Of a stretch of 44,520 bases of DNA, positions 34,100 through 43,170 are shown in pieces. Origin of the DNA: Pseudomonas syringae pv. cilantro (GTDB lineage: Bacteria > Pseudomonadota > Gammaproteobacteria > Pseudomonadales > Pseudomonadaceae); NCBI RefSeq assembly GCF_001293775.1, contig NZ_LGLN01000039.1, positions 64,129 through 108,648 on the forward strand, given 5' to 3'. Below the pieces are notes generated by a model, which was given only the letters and a program-made list of their open reading frames with translations, was not told the origin of the DNA and did no database searches. A program made the position numbers and the translations under genes. How positions within the stretch are numbered: position 1 is the first letter of the stretch; every line of letters starts with the position of its first letter.

Positions 34100-36130
34100 T
34101 TAACCAACCAGTTTGAATCGTGCAACGACATTGCGCATATCGTTTGCAACCCGAGCCAGTTCGTCGGCAGTTACGGCGTTGTTGTCGATACCCAGCATCA
34201 AGGTACCGGAGCTGTTACGGATCTCCATGACGTTACGGTTGATGTCTTCGGAAACGGCATGCTGCTGTACGGCAGCGCTGGCGATCTGGGTGTTCATTTC
34301 GACAATACGCTCGACCCCCTCGCTGATGCTCGACAGGCTGCCCGATGCTTCGCTGGCCGCACTGATGCATGCTTGAGCCTTGTGCTGCCCGGCCTGCATC
34401 TGCTGCACCGCGGCATCGGTCGCGCTTTGCAATTGCTGGATGATGCTGCGGATCTCCTCAGTAGATGCCTGAGTACGCGATGCCAGCGTGCGGACCTCAT
34501 CGGCCACGACCGCAAAACCGCGACCCTGCTCACCGGCACGCGCCGCCTCAATGGCGGCGTTGAGCGCCAGCAGATTAGTCTGATCGGCAATGGTGCTGAT
34601 CACCTGGATAACGCCGCCAATCGACTGGCTGTGCAACGCGAGCGCCTGCACCTTTTGAGCGCTGACTTCCACTTCATCGGCCAACGCCTGAATCGTCGTG
34701 TGCGCCTGATGCATGATGCGCAAACCGTTACGCGAAGCCGTATTGGCCTCATCAGCGGCCAATGCTGCACCTTCAGTGTTCTGCGCCACATCGGCCACGC
34801 TCGCGGTCATCTCGTTGATGGCCGTGGCGACTTGCTCGGTTTCAGCCTGTTGCGCGTTCATCGATTGCTTGGCCAGACCGATGGAGGTGCCCAGTCGCGC
34901 GGCCACGTCAGACAGCTCGTGCGAGGTGCGATCCATGTGCGAGATAGAGCTGGAAAACGCCTCTGCCATGAGGTTCAGACCGTTGCCGATATCGGCCACT
35001 TCGTCCTTGCTGGTCACCTGCACTCGCGCACTCAGATCACCTTCAGCCAGACGACGGGTGACATTCAAAAGATTATCGATGGCCAGTCGCAAGGCGCGGT
35101 AGATGCTGAGGAACGCATAGAGCAGCAACAGCCCCATGATCACGCACATGGCGATAACGACTTCGAGCTGCAGCAGAAGCGCGTCATAGCGCGTATCCAA
35201 TTCACCCAGAAGCGCGGTCTGAATTTCATCCTGAGCCTTATAAAGGCCCGCTATCACCACATTACCGCGAGCACTGAGCGCTTGACCCTGCTGAACCGAG
35301 AATTCCGAGCCTTTTACGTAGGCATGCAAGTCATTGCGAAAGCTGTCCATCGTCGAGGTCGCAGCCGCAATAGGCTCGCCAATGCGAGTGGCGAGCTCTG
35401 GTGAGCGGCGCTTGAGCAGTCGAACGCTTTGTTCCAGCTCGGCACGAAATTGCAGCTCGATTTTCAACAGGCTTTCAAGCGAACCGCGCATCGATACACT
35501 CAGACCCTGACCGGTGCTCAAACCCGCCGTGATACCGCGAATCTGGCCGGCCACGTTGATTTCTCTGGGCATACGAATGGTGCTCAAATCAATCAGGAAC
35601 AGCGAAGCGTAATCTTCGTCCAGAACCATGCCCGAGGTGGCCGAGACGTAATAGATGAAGTTGAGCGTCTGAGCCAGTTGCTCGTTCCACTTTGCAAACA
35701 GCTCATCTTGCGAAAGACCTGGCTTGACACTTTCCATCAATGATCTGGCGCTCTCACGGAGCTGCTGAACACGATTTTCCGTTTCCAGCAGGCGTCCCTG
35801 GCGGGCATCCATGTCAGCAAGGTTATTGAGGGCTGCCTCAAGCTGACCACGATTGCTGATCAGGTCTTGAGTGGCAGATGCGTCACCGGAGAGCAGCCGG
35901 TTAGTGTGCGCACGTTGCAGCATGGACAGTTTCAGAACAGGCGTGACGACTTGCAGATACTCACGGCCAATGCGCTCTTGCTCAACGGTGTCGATGCTCG
36001 AATTCAGGCTACTGAATACCCGCAAACCGAGAACGATCAGCGGAATAACGATAATGACGGCCAAGACAGAAAATTTGGCAGGGAAACGCAGCCGGTTGGT
36101 GAGGCTGATACCAGGCGAAAGAATATTCAT
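34100..36130 (-). CDS. methyl-accepting chemotaxis protein with large helical sensor domain
   Basis: A 676-residue chemoreceptor. The first membrane segment is near 18-37 and the second near 318-342. They enclose an approximately 280-residue helical periplasmic domain ([33 protein letters not shown]...; [24 protein letters not shown]) that I cannot place confidently; a nitrate/nitrite-sensing-like helical domain is one possibility. A HAMP domain ([22 protein letters not shown]) and a signalling tip [19 protein letters not shown] follow. ATG at 36130 (MNILSPG) is preferred; an ATG at 36187 lacks a ribosome site. The gap 36131-36545 shows no gene but an inverted repeat at 36480-36511. Confidence 0.85.
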   Translation of the reverse strand: MNILSPGISLTNRLRFPAKFSVLAVIIVIPLIVLGLRVFSSLNSSIDTVEQERIGREYLQVVTPVLKLSMLQRAHTNRLLSGDASATQDLISNRGQLEAALNNLADMDARQGRLLETENRVQQLRESARSLMESVKPGLSQDELFAKWNEQLAQTLNFIYYVSATSGMVLDEDYASLFLIDLSTIRMPREINVAGQIRGITAGLSTGQGLSVSMRGSLESLLKIELQFRAELEQSVRLLKRRSPELATRIGEPIAAATSTMDSFRNDLHAYVKGSEFSVQQGQALSARGNVVIAGLYKAQDEIQTALLGELDTRYDALLLQLEVVIAMCVIMGLLLLYAFLSIYRALRLAIDNLLNVTRRLAEGDLSARVQVTSKDEVADIGNGLNLMAEAFSSSISHMDRTSHELSDVAARLGTSIGLAKQSMNAQQAETEQVATAINEMTASVADVAQNTEGAALAADEANTASRNGLRIMHQAHTTIQALADEVEVSAQKVQALALHSQSIGGVIQVISTIADQTNLLALNAAIEAARAGEQGRGFAVVADEVRTLASRTQASTEEIRSIIQQLQSATDAAVQQMQAGQHKAQACISAASEASGSLSSISEGVERIVEMNTQIASAAVQQHAVSEDINRNVMEIRNSSGTLMLGIDNNAVTADELARVANDMRNVVARFKLVG

Positions 36131-36479
36131 GTTTTTCTCGTTTAATGAAGGCGCCTGATCCGGCTGAAAAAACTCCTTTCTTTGCATTACGGCAAGTGCA
36201 GATCATTTTTTGCGATCCCGAACAGATCATCCATTCGAGTGAAGGCACTGTGACATCATTTCAGAGCGAGGCATCATTGAGAAGTTCAATGAGGGTCATC
36301 ATCTGATACCGACCTATCGGCAGGGCCGCGCAGAACGTGAGCGTGAGAAAGATATGCAGTTGCGAAGGGGATGCAGCAAGCACAGGACTTCAGGCGGGAA
36401 GGGGTGACTCAAACGAGGGCGTGGGTGAATGACGGAGAGCATGAAACCGAGAATCTGGCTGGCGAAACTGCGAGTCTGT

Positions 36480-36511
36480 ACCGTCGTGCGACAACCTGGC
36501 TGCACGACGGT
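36480..36511. repeat. 10-bp inverted repeat in gap after the small DUF6555-like gene
   Basis: ACCGTCGTGC (36480-36489) and GCACGACGGT (36502-36511) are perfect reverse complements with a 12-base loop. There is no T-run. It is 35 bp beyond the stop of the leftward small gene at 36546 and may end its transcript or bind a dimeric regulator. Confidence 0.45.
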
Positions 36512-36545
36512 TGGCGTCATTCTGCTTCGAGGGATGACAGGTCTT

Positions 36546-36770
36546 TCAAGCCCTCGCCCACTCCACATTCGACAAGCCAAGTTTTTCAGCTTGAGGTTTG
36601 CTCAGTTTGGGCACCGGATCTGAACGGTATTTGGGAATAGCACCAAAACCTGCATCAACCGAAGCCCAATGCCAGGCCTCCCGATTGTCCATGGCAACAG
36701 CCCTTATATAGAACGTTTTGTAACTGCCATGCAGCAGGTAATCGATACGGTAGTGTTTTTCATCAGCCAT
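36546..36770 (-). CDS. small DUF6555-like protein
   Basis: A 74-residue soluble protein (MADEKHYRIDYLLHG... ending SNVEWARA), rich in aromatic residues. It resembles a Pseudomonas-restricted family I recall as DUF6555, with the 'HYRIDYLLHG..KTFYIRA..MDN.EAWHWA..DAG' pattern. GGAG lies 10 bp before ATG at 36770, and this start avoids a poor upstream extension to 36800. Function unknown. It is divergent from the manganese catalase gene across an AT-rich 430-bp gap (36771-37200) in which no promoter can be named with confidence. Confidence 0.75.
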   Translation of the reverse strand: MADEKHYRIDYLLHGSYKTFYIRAVAMDNREAWHWASVDAGFGAIPKYRSDPVPKLSKPQAEKLGLSNVEWARA

Positions 36771-37200
36771 GGGGGTCGCTCCTGCTTTGTCAACTCGCAA
36801 AACAGATCATGGGCGTTTCAAAAAATTCCAAATATTATTACTATAATCTAACCGATATCATACTGCCATCAATCCACACACTCAAATGAATAGGCTCTCG
36901 CGTAAGTTAGTTAATAGACCCTGTTTATAACGCGAATCAGTTCATTGCATTAATGATTAAATCGTTGCCGGTCCACGCCTCCCGATCTGCGAGCTTTTAA
37001 CTAAGAATTTTGACGTTGACCTGATTAACCGCTGGATAAGCAAACTCTATTGAACTCCGGATTTTATACCGCTCGTCCCATAAAAATAAAATTTCGAGCA
37101 ACGTTTACAGGCGCCCCCTCTCATACCCAGTGACTGCGTTGAATCAAGCCCATTCGTATGGGTTAACGCTTCCCGAAGAGACAAAGCCTGAGGAAACGAC

Positions 37201-38082
37201 ATGTTCATTCATAACAAACGACTTCAATATACCGTCCGCGTAGCCCGTCCAAATCCAGGACTCGCCAATTTGCTGCTGGAGCAATTTGGTGGCGCTCAAG
37301 GTGAACTGGCTGCCGCCGGACGTTACTTCACCCAAGGCCTGAGCGAAGATGATCCAGGCCGTAAAGATTTGCTGATGAGCATCGCCACCGAGGAACTCAG
37401 CCACCTCGAAATCGTGGGTTCGATTATCGTTATGCTCAACAAGGGTGCCAAAGGCCAACTGGCTGAAGGTATTGAAGAAGAAGGCGAGCTGTATCGGGCC
37501 ATTAACGGCGACGGTAACGATTCGCACATCACCAGCCTGCTTTATGGAGCTGGTGCGCCTTTGACCAACTCGGCAGGTGTGCCGTGGACCGCTGCCTACA
37601 TCGACACTATTGGCGAACCCACTGCCGACTTCCGCTCCAACATCGCCGCCGAAGCACGGGCGAAGATCGTTTACGAGCGTTTGATGAATGTCACCGATGA
37701 TCCGGGCGTGAAAGAAGCGCTGGGCTTTCTCATGACGCGTGAGATCGCGCACCAGTTGTCTTTCGAAAAAGCCCTGCACGCTATTCAGCCGAACTTCCCG
37801 CAAGGCAAGCTGCCTGGCGTGCCGGAGTTCACCAACAAATTTTACAACATGTCCGGCGAGCCAAATGTACGTGGCCCGTGGAACCAGGGTGGCGAGTGGG
37901 AGTTCGTCAAGTCGCCTGAGCCGGCAGTCGATGGCGGTGACGGTTCTGCGACTGTAGAGCTGAATGCCGAAGATACGGAAGTTCTGGAAATGATGAAGGA
38001 ACGGACCCAATCCGATCCGGCATCCAATCCTATTACCGGCGCTGACCTTGGGTCGGGATTCGTTCAGGGTAGAGACCGTTAA
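37201..38082 (+). CDS. manganese-containing (non-haem) catalase
   Basis: A 293-residue cytoplasmic enzyme that converts hydrogen peroxide to water and oxygen at a dimanganese site. Expected ligands are all in place: E35 (AQGELAAA), E65 and H68 (EELSHLE), E151 (AAEARAKI) and H184 (REIAHQL); the E151-H184 spacing of 33 equals that in the Lactobacillus plantarum enzyme as I recall it. The C-terminal ~60 residues are acidic and low in complexity. GAGGA precedes ATG. It resembles KatN, which in enterobacteria is RpoS-dependent and linked to yciGFE, a context repeated here by the YciE-like gene downstream. An 8-bp hairpin at 38099-38120 follows. Confidence 0.92.
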   Translation: MFIHNKRLQYTVRVARPNPGLANLLLEQFGGAQGELAAAGRYFTQGLSEDDPGRKDLLMSIATEELSHLEIVGSIIVMLNKGAKGQLAEGIEEEGELYRAINGDGNDSHITSLLYGAGAPLTNSAGVPWTAAYIDTIGEPTADFRSNIAAEARAKIVYERLMNVTDDPGVKEALGFLMTREIAHQLSFEKALHAIQPNFPQGKLPGVPEFTNKFYNMSGEPNVRGPWNQGGEWEFVKSPEPAVDGGDGSATVELNAEDTEVLEMMKERTQSDPASNPITGADLGSGFVQGRDR

Positions 38083-38169
38083 GAGATCTTGCTTGCGTGG
38101 CTGTCCTGCAAAGGGCAGCCCCTTGAAAGGCTCTGAACAGTTCGGACGTCGCGATCAGGAGAAAGGATC

Positions 38170-38367
38170 ATGAAGCACACACGCTCCAACAAGCACCTCT
38201 TGCCTGATGGCGAGTTCAAGCACGCACTAACAGATGCGGTATTCGTGAACGGGCTTCGTGCTTTCGAGGCACAGGCGCTTCTGGCACGCAGAGGCTTTCA
38301 GGTGGTCATGGCCGCCAAAGTCTTTGGTGTCGGGACGTTGCTTGATAACAACTTGCCCAGACGCTGA
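38170..38367 (+). CDS. small basic protein between catalase and YciE-like genes
   Basis: A 65-residue protein (MKHTRSNKHLLPDGEFKHALTDAV...) with a weakly hydrophobic C-terminal half (AQALLARRGFQVVMAAKVFGVGTLL). AGGAGAAAGG directly before the ATG is a strong ribosome site, and codon use is gene-like, so it is probably real. I do not recognise a family. It is 87 bp after the catalase stop and 104 bp before the YciE-like gene, probably in the same stress-related transcript. Confidence 0.6.
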   Translation: MKHTRSNKHLLPDGEFKHALTDAVFVNGLRAFEAQALLARRGFQVVMAAKVFGVGTLLDNNLPRR

Positions 38368-38412
38368 TTACCCGGTTTTTGTAGCACGTTTCAACCTTTT
38401 AGATACCTGTAA

Positions 38413-38435
38413 GCGAGGCTGAATATCAGCCTCGC
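38413..38435. terminator. hairpin before the YciE-like gene
   Basis: GCGAGGCTGA / ATA / TCAGCCTCGC is a perfect 10-bp stem with a 3-base loop, 45 bp after the small-protein stop and 36 bp before the YciE-like start. There is no T-run; it may be a partial terminator or an RNA-processing or stabilising hairpin. Confidence 0.5.
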
Positions 38436-38471
38436 CTGTGGATAACTTCACGTGCAAAAAGGATTAACGAC

Positions 38472-38969
38472 ATGGCTCGTACCACCATACAAGATCTGTT
38501 CATTCATGAACTTTCGGATGTTTATAGCGCCGAAAAGCAAATCACCAAAGCACTGCCAAAGCTGGCACGTGCCTCGACCAACCCGCTGCTCGCCGAAGCG
38601 TTCAAGATGCATCTGGAAGAAACTCTAGGCCAGATCGAGCGTATCGACCAATTGGTAGAAGCTGAAGGCCTGAAGCTCAAGCGTATGAAATGCATGGCGA
38701 TGGAAGGTCTGATCGAAGAAAGCAAAGAATTGCTGGATGAGATCGAAAAAGGCGAGGTACTTGATGCAGGCTTGATTGGCGCCTGTCAGAAAGTCGAGCA
38801 CTACGAGATCGCCGCTTACGGCACACTTATCGCCATGGCTAAACATCTGGGTATGAAAGACGCTGTGAAATTACTGAGTGAGACACTGGCTGAGGAAAAG
38901 GGCGCTGATGAGAAACTGACCGCCATCGCTGAACAAGGCGGCGCTCAGGCAGCCACTTCCAAGAAGTAA
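38472..38969 (+). CDS. ferritin-like YciE/YciF family (DUF892) protein
   Basis: A 165-residue helical protein of the DUF892 ferritin-like family. The N-terminus TTIQDLFIHELSDVYSAEKQITKALPKLA is the family signature; E13, E20-region acidic residues, 'HLEETLGQIERI' and 'QKVEHYEIAAYGTLI' supply the Glu/His ligands of a four-helix di-metal bundle. The function is unknown, but the genes are stress-induced and accompany manganese catalase (katN) in enterobacteria. Lys/Ala-rich tail at the C-terminus. It converges with the DUF4142 gene across a strong hairpin. Confidence 0.9.
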   Translation: MARTTIQDLFIHELSDVYSAEKQITKALPKLARASTNPLLAEAFKMHLEETLGQIERIDQLVEAEGLKLKRMKCMAMEGLIEESKELLDEIEKGEVLDAGLIGACQKVEHYEIAAYGTLIAMAKHLGMKDAVKLLSETLAEEKGADEKLTAIAEQGGAQAATSKK

Positions 38970-38991
38970 TCAGTGCACCTGTGCACCAATA

Positions 38992-39035
38992 GCCGCATGA
39001 CCTGCTCTCTCGCGAGGGAGTTCCGGGCATGCGGC
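38992..39035. terminator. two-level hairpin between convergent genes
   Basis: Outer stem GCCGCATG (38992-38999) with CATGCGGC (39028-39035); inner near-palindrome CTCTCTCGCGAGGGAG (39005-39020). It lies between the YciE-like stop (38969) and the DUF4142 stop (39064), so it may terminate both transcripts. Confidence 0.6.
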
Positions 39036-39063
39036 ATAATCACGTCATCCTGTTGCAGCTACA

Positions 39064-39582
39064 TTACTTTTTCGCAGCGTCGCCGCCGTGCTCAGCCGCC
39101 AGCTTCTTCGCGTGGGTCAGATGATCTTTCAGGGTCGGCAGGGTCGCTTTTGCAAACGCCATCAACTCTGGATCCTTGCCGTTATTGGCTTCTTCTTCAA
39201 ACAATTTGATGGTTTCTTCATGCGCAACAACCTGATTGTTCGCGTACGCCTGATCGAATGACTTCTTGCGCATTTCCAGGATCAGCGCCTTGGCTTTGTC
39301 CATCAGCATGGGATCGTCAGACACCTCAAGCTTTTTGTCCTTGGCAATCGTCGCCAGCTTCTCGTTGGCGGCGGTGTGATCCTTGACCATCTGCTCTGCA
39401 AACTCTTTTACTGCTGGGGATATGTCCTTCTCATCCAGTGCCAGCTTGCCCAGCTGGACTTCCGCGATACCTTTGGCAGAGGCATCCTTTACAAAGTCAT
39501 CAGCATCCTGGGCGGCAACAGCCACCTGAGAACCAAGCGAAAGTACAATGGCAATGGCGCTCATGCGAAAATAATTATTCAT
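39064..39582 (-). CDS. DUF4142 exported protein
   Basis: A 172-residue protein with a signal peptide (residues 1-24, ending AVAAQ) and the helical DUF4142 domain: 'DADDFVKDASAKGIAEVQLGKLAL', 'SPAVKEFAEQMVKDHTAANEKLATIA', 'FDQAYANNQVVAHEETIKLFEEEA' and 'LPTLKDHLTHAKKLA'. The regular histidines and acids recall a ferritin-like bundle, though metal binding is not shown. AGGA is properly placed before the ATG. DUF4142 genes often accompany stress genes such as catalases. Predicted periplasmic. The following gap to 39925 contains no gene that I can support. Confidence 0.87.
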   Translation of the reverse strand: MNNYFRMSAIAIVLSLGSQVAVAAQDADDFVKDASAKGIAEVQLGKLALDEKDISPAVKEFAEQMVKDHTAANEKLATIAKDKKLEVSDDPMLMDKAKALILEMRKKSFDQAYANNQVVAHEETIKLFEEEANNGKDPELMAFAKATLPTLKDHLTHAKKLAAEHGGDAAKK

Positions 39583-39925
39583 TTTCGGTCATCCTTTTGT
39601 GGACTACTTCTGTGGGCTAAAAATGCCATCGTGATCGACGGCATACAGGTTCGGACCCACCTCGAAAATCTGCGTTCCGCGTTTTTGACTATTCGTGTCG
39701 TGAGCGGCTGAACGCTCAAGCGTACAGCACCTATAAAACCTGAAGCCGGCTTTCTCTGACGGTATTTACCTTTATGGAATAACGGTATTGCCACCCATCG
39801 GTCCCCGATAAAATTCGCTGAATTTTCCCTGTGCTGCAGTACTCCTTTCTCTACGCTTTATAGAAAACAGAAAGTCTCGCGTGACCGCGTCTATCGTGAT
39901 TTTCAACTGCCGAGGTAAGATTTTC

Positions 39926-41374
39926 ATGACGTCTCTTCAAGTGATGACCGGCACCACCGTCGTCCAAACCGTCGTTGAAGAAGCCCGTTCAAAAACCATC
40001 TACCAGTCATGGATGAATGATCGGGCTCCAGAACATCAACATGATGCGGTCACGTTTCTGAATCACTGCCTGGCTCGCGCAGAGCGGGAAGCCTGCGATC
40101 TTCCGGCACAACCGGAAGCGCTCGAGCAGTGGATGGAACACAACGTCGGGGTCGTCGCCGATCAATACGCGCGTTATCTGGAAGAGCGGCGCAACGGCCA
40201 GCCGCGACGGTTTTTCAAGACCAAGGCGCAGGCGATGTATTTCATCCAGCACGTTGCGCCGGTGAAGCTGGTCGACGGTGCCTGGTTGTACGGGCTGCTG
40301 CCGCACTGGGCGGACTATCGATTCCACGGCCTGATTCGGACCTATCTGGAAGAGTTGGGTGATGGCGAGCAGGCGCAGAATCACGTGTCGCTGTACCGCA
40401 AACTGCTGGCCGATCTTGACTGCGACACCAGCGCCCCGCTGCCGGATGAAGCGTATCTGCAAGCCGCCATTCAGCTGTCGCTGGGCCAGTTGAGTGATCA
40501 GTACCTTCCCGAAGTTATTGGCTACAACCTTGGCTATGAACAACTGCCGCTGCACTTGCTCATTACCTCGTTCGAACTGAACGAGCTGGGCATCGACCCT
40601 TATTATTTCACCCTGCACGTCACGATCGATAACGCCAGCACCGGGCATGCACGCAAGGCTGCGCAAAGCGTCATCGAACTGATGCCGGTCGGTCAGGAGC
40701 GCGATGAGTTCTATCGACGGGTCGCCAACGGCTATCGCTTGAATGAACTGGGCATGGGTTCTTGCGAGGTCATTCAGTCGTTCGATCTGGAGCAGGAAGT
40801 GGTGGCCATGCTCGAGCGCAAGCGGACGTTCGGTCAGCATATGCATTCCGACTACTGCCGGCTGGATGGCAAGACTGTCAACGAGTGGCTTGCCGAGCCG
40901 GATCAGATTCCGGAGTTTCTTGCTGTGCTGGAGAACCGAGGCTGGATCAAGCGTCACGAAGATCCGCTGCACAGCCGCTTCTGGAAGTTGTTCGAAGGCG
41001 CTGGTGCGCCGATGTTCGGCGTATTCAATGGCTATGAAAAGCAACTTGTGCACGACTGGATTGCGGGCGACTGGCTCTCCGATGGCAGCGCCCAGGCAAC
41101 TAATGGCAAACGCTTGCCCGAAGCGTTTCGTTCGCGTTTTCGTAACGTGCAGGGCGGCCAGCCCTCGCCTGCCATCGCGCAGCCGACCTCGGCAGATATC
41201 GACCCGGACGTTCGCGAGTTACTCATGAAGCTCGAATCAGCGCCGGCGACTGAAAGGATGTCGACCTTGATCGCAAGCATGTCGCCCGCACGGCATGCGA
41301 CGGCGGCCGGTCTGCACGCCACTCGCCTGTTTGTCAGCAGCATGGCCGAACGGCTGACGGGAGCGCACGCATGA
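39926..41374 (+). CDS. haem-oxygenase-like diiron oxidase (iron-containing redox enzyme family)
   Basis: A 482-residue protein. The central part has the pattern of haem-oxygenase-like diiron oxidases: 'YFIQHVAPVKLVDGAWLYG' (105-123), 'YLEELGDGEQAQNHVSLY' (E143, H153 as likely ligands) and 'SFELNELGIDPYYFTLHVTIDNASTGHA' (E217, H231, D235, H241). Known members use two irons and oxygen to desaturate, cleave or N-oxidise amino-acid-type substrates in natural-product pathways (UndA, BesC, SznF). The ~180-residue C-terminal extension (YCRLDGKTVNEWL; RFWKLFEGAGAPMFGVFNGY) is unassigned. CGAGGTAAG precedes ATG at 39926. The stop overlaps the methyltransferase start (ATGA), implying joint action. Confidence 0.8.
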   Translation: MTSLQVMTGTTVVQTVVEEARSKTIYQSWMNDRAPEHQHDAVTFLNHCLARAEREACDLPAQPEALEQWMEHNVGVVADQYARYLEERRNGQPRRFFKTKAQAMYFIQHVAPVKLVDGAWLYGLLPHWADYRFHGLIRTYLEELGDGEQAQNHVSLYRKLLADLDCDTSAPLPDEAYLQAAIQLSLGQLSDQYLPEVIGYNLGYEQLPLHLLITSFELNELGIDPYYFTLHVTIDNASTGHARKAAQSVIELMPVGQERDEFYRRVANGYRLNELGMGSCEVIQSFDLEQEVVAMLERKRTFGQHMHSDYCRLDGKTVNEWLAEPDQIPEFLAVLENRGWIKRHEDPLHSRFWKLFEGAGAPMFGVFNGYEKQLVHDWIAGDWLSDGSAQATNGKRLPEAFRSRFRNVQGGQPSPAIAQPTSADIDPDVRELLMKLESAPATERMSTLIASMSPARHATAAGLHATRLFVSSMAERLTGAHA

Positions 41375-42315
41375 GTCATCCGCTGCCCGACCGCACCGCG
41401 CTGATCACGTTGGCAGAACGCCTGAAAACCACCGGCTACCGCTTCATTACGCCGACGCCACTGACCCACCGTCACGTCAATCAGCGCCCGGAAAATCGCG
41501 TCGCCGCCTCATTGCGGGATATTTTTGGCTGGAGCCGTCTGATCCCGGAATTCATGCTGCCGGTCTCGGAAGCGCAAGGCCTGCTGGACGCCGGTGTTCT
41601 TGAACGCAGCGAAGACGGCCTGAAGAGCCGGGTCAGATTTTCGAGCCTGAATGATCTGCTGCTGGTGCACTCAGCGTTCCCGACAACCGATGAAGATTCA
41701 GTGTTTTTCGGTCCTGATACTTACCGCTTTGCGCAATCGATCAATCGCCATCTGCAAGACACTTCGCATCCGATCAGCCGCGCCGTGGACATCGGCTGCG
41801 GCACCGGAGCCGGCGGCCTGCTGATTGCCGTCGCCCGCCCCGACGCCCAGGTGTATGCCGTCGACATCAACCCGAAAGCGCTGCACTTCGCCGAGACCAA
41901 CGCTGCTGTAGCCGGTCTGCACAATGTGGAGTGCTGCCCAAGCGATATCCTCTCGGGCGTGACCGACAATTTCGACCTGATCGTCGCCAACCCGCCGTAC
42001 ATGAAGGACAGCAAGCGCCGGGCTTACCGCCATGGCGGTGATGCACTTGGCGCGGACCTTTCGGTGCGCATCCTGCGTGAATCCCTGGACCGCCTCACGC
42101 CGGGCGGCTCGCTGGTGCTTTATACCGGCGTGGCAATGGTCGGCGAGCATGACCCGTTCTTCGATGCAGTCCGCAGCGATATCGACCATACAGCGCTGGC
42201 ATGGACCTACCGCGAACTGGACCCGGATGTGTTCGGCGAGGAACTGCTGGAAGACGGTTACGAAGACGTGGACCGCATCGCTGCCGTGGAATTGATTGTC
42301 ACTCGGCGTTCATAA
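41371..42315 (+). CDS. class I SAM methyltransferase with NPPY motif
   Basis: A 314-residue enzyme. The N-terminal ~110 residues form a helical domain; the Rossmann methyltransferase core begins at about 118, with SAM motif I VDIGCGTGAGG (139-149), acidic VYAVDINPKAL, and IVANPPYM (204-211). NPPY is used by N-methyltransferases acting on amide or amine nitrogen (PrmC, N6-adenine enzymes). PrmC itself has a different N-terminal domain, so the substrate is probably another molecule, perhaps the product of the overlapping oxidase. A 7-bp hairpin (42320-42339) right after the stop may end the transcript. Confidence 0.82.
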   Translation: MSHPLPDRTALITLAERLKTTGYRFITPTPLTHRHVNQRPENRVAASLRDIFGWSRLIPEFMLPVSEAQGLLDAGVLERSEDGLKSRVRFSSLNDLLLVHSAFPTTDEDSVFFGPDTYRFAQSINRHLQDTSHPISRAVDIGCGTGAGGLLIAVARPDAQVYAVDINPKALHFAETNAAVAGLHNVECCPSDILSGVTDNFDLIVANPPYMKDSKRRAYRHGGDALGADLSVRILRESLDRLTPGGSLVLYTGVAMVGEHDPFFDAVRSDIDHTALAWTYRELDPDVFGEELLEDGYEDVDRIAAVELIVTRRS

Positions 42316-42580
42316 GCAGGCTGGGCTATGCAGCCCAGCATCTCGTCCATTATTTCCAGCGCTCCACTATTTCCAACACTCTAATGCAAACGTCCCGACA
42401 CTCGGAGACGCTGCATTTTATCGCCCGCCTTTTCTTGATAGTCCGTGTCAATGCCGTGCATAAGAACCTGAAATTGGTCAGTGACTGTTCATTCCGGTAG
42501 TACTGGACAGGCGCCTTGGGTCACCCAGCGCTAACTGGATAGCCAGCAGCAACTATTCACGGCATCAAGGAGGACAGCAC

Positions 42581-42994
42581 ATGCCACGACTGAACAGGAT
42601 CATTGAAACAGCGCTTTATGTAGAAGACCTTGCAACGGCGGGACGCTTCTATCAGCAGACACTTGAACTGGAGGTCATGTTCGAAAGCCCGACATTGATA
42701 GCACTCAATGTCGGAGGCTCGAATACTTTACTGTTGTTCAAGCGCGGGGCGTCACTTGAAACCCAATACCTGAGTGACGGAGAAATTCCGCCGCACGATG
42801 CACAGGGACGAATTCACGTGTGCTTTGCCATCGACGCTGACCAGTTGCAGTCATGGGTTGATCGGCTCGTTCAAGCCAACGTCGCCATCGAAGGCCGGAC
42901 CCAATGGCCAAAGGGCGGTTCGAGCATTTATTTCCGCGATCCGGATCAACATCTGGTAGAGCTGCTGACGCCGGGATGCTGGGCGATTTATTGA
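42581..42994 (+). CDS. VOC superfamily protein (glyoxalase/resistance type)
   Basis: A 137-residue protein with the two beta-alpha-beta-beta-beta modules of the vicinal-oxygen-chelate fold: 'IIETALYVEDLATAGRFYQQTLELEVMFE' and 'HVCFAIDADQLQSWVDRLVQANVAIEG', ending 'SIYFRDPDQHLVELLTPGCW', where the Glu in LVELLTP is the usual metal ligand. VOC proteins include glyoxalase I, dioxygenases and antibiotic-binding or fosfomycin-type resistance proteins. AAGGAGG is well placed before the ATG. Position between a methyltransferase and an MFS exporter would fit a self-protection role, but that is inference. The 265-bp gap before it means it may have its own promoter. Confidence 0.8.
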   Translation: MPRLNRIIETALYVEDLATAGRFYQQTLELEVMFESPTLIALNVGGSNTLLLFKRGASLETQYLSDGEIPPHDAQGRIHVCFAIDADQLQSWVDRLVQANVAIEGRTQWPKGGSSIYFRDPDQHLVELLTPGCWAIY

Positions 42995-43170
42995 ACTGGT
43001 TCTGGTTGCTGGGTCTGGTCGCAATAGTGACTTTAACGAACAGCGGCTGTCTGGTACGTCTCCAAACCCGTCGCTGCGACAAACGCCACGACCTCAACGA
43101 CAGCCCAATCTCCGCCTGCTAATGTCGCACCAAGTGGCCACGTTGTGCTGCCGGTTGACAGGAGGTCACT

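Noticed and set aside
36371..36640. An 89-codon plus-strand frame in the chemoreceptor/DUF6555 gap
   Set aside because: No ribosome site, overlaps the better-supported small gene on the other strand, and has no family resemblance.
37049..37085. A GAACTC...TCGTC pair before the manganese catalase gene as an AlgU-type promoter
   Set aside because: Spacing and the -10 part deviate from the consensus; not distinguishable from chance.
42976..43122. A 48-residue frame with a hydrophobic segment and a lipobox-like 'NSGC'
   Set aside because: It overlaps the VOC gene end, lacks a ribosome binding site, and the downstream part has no protein-like composition. Possibly chance.
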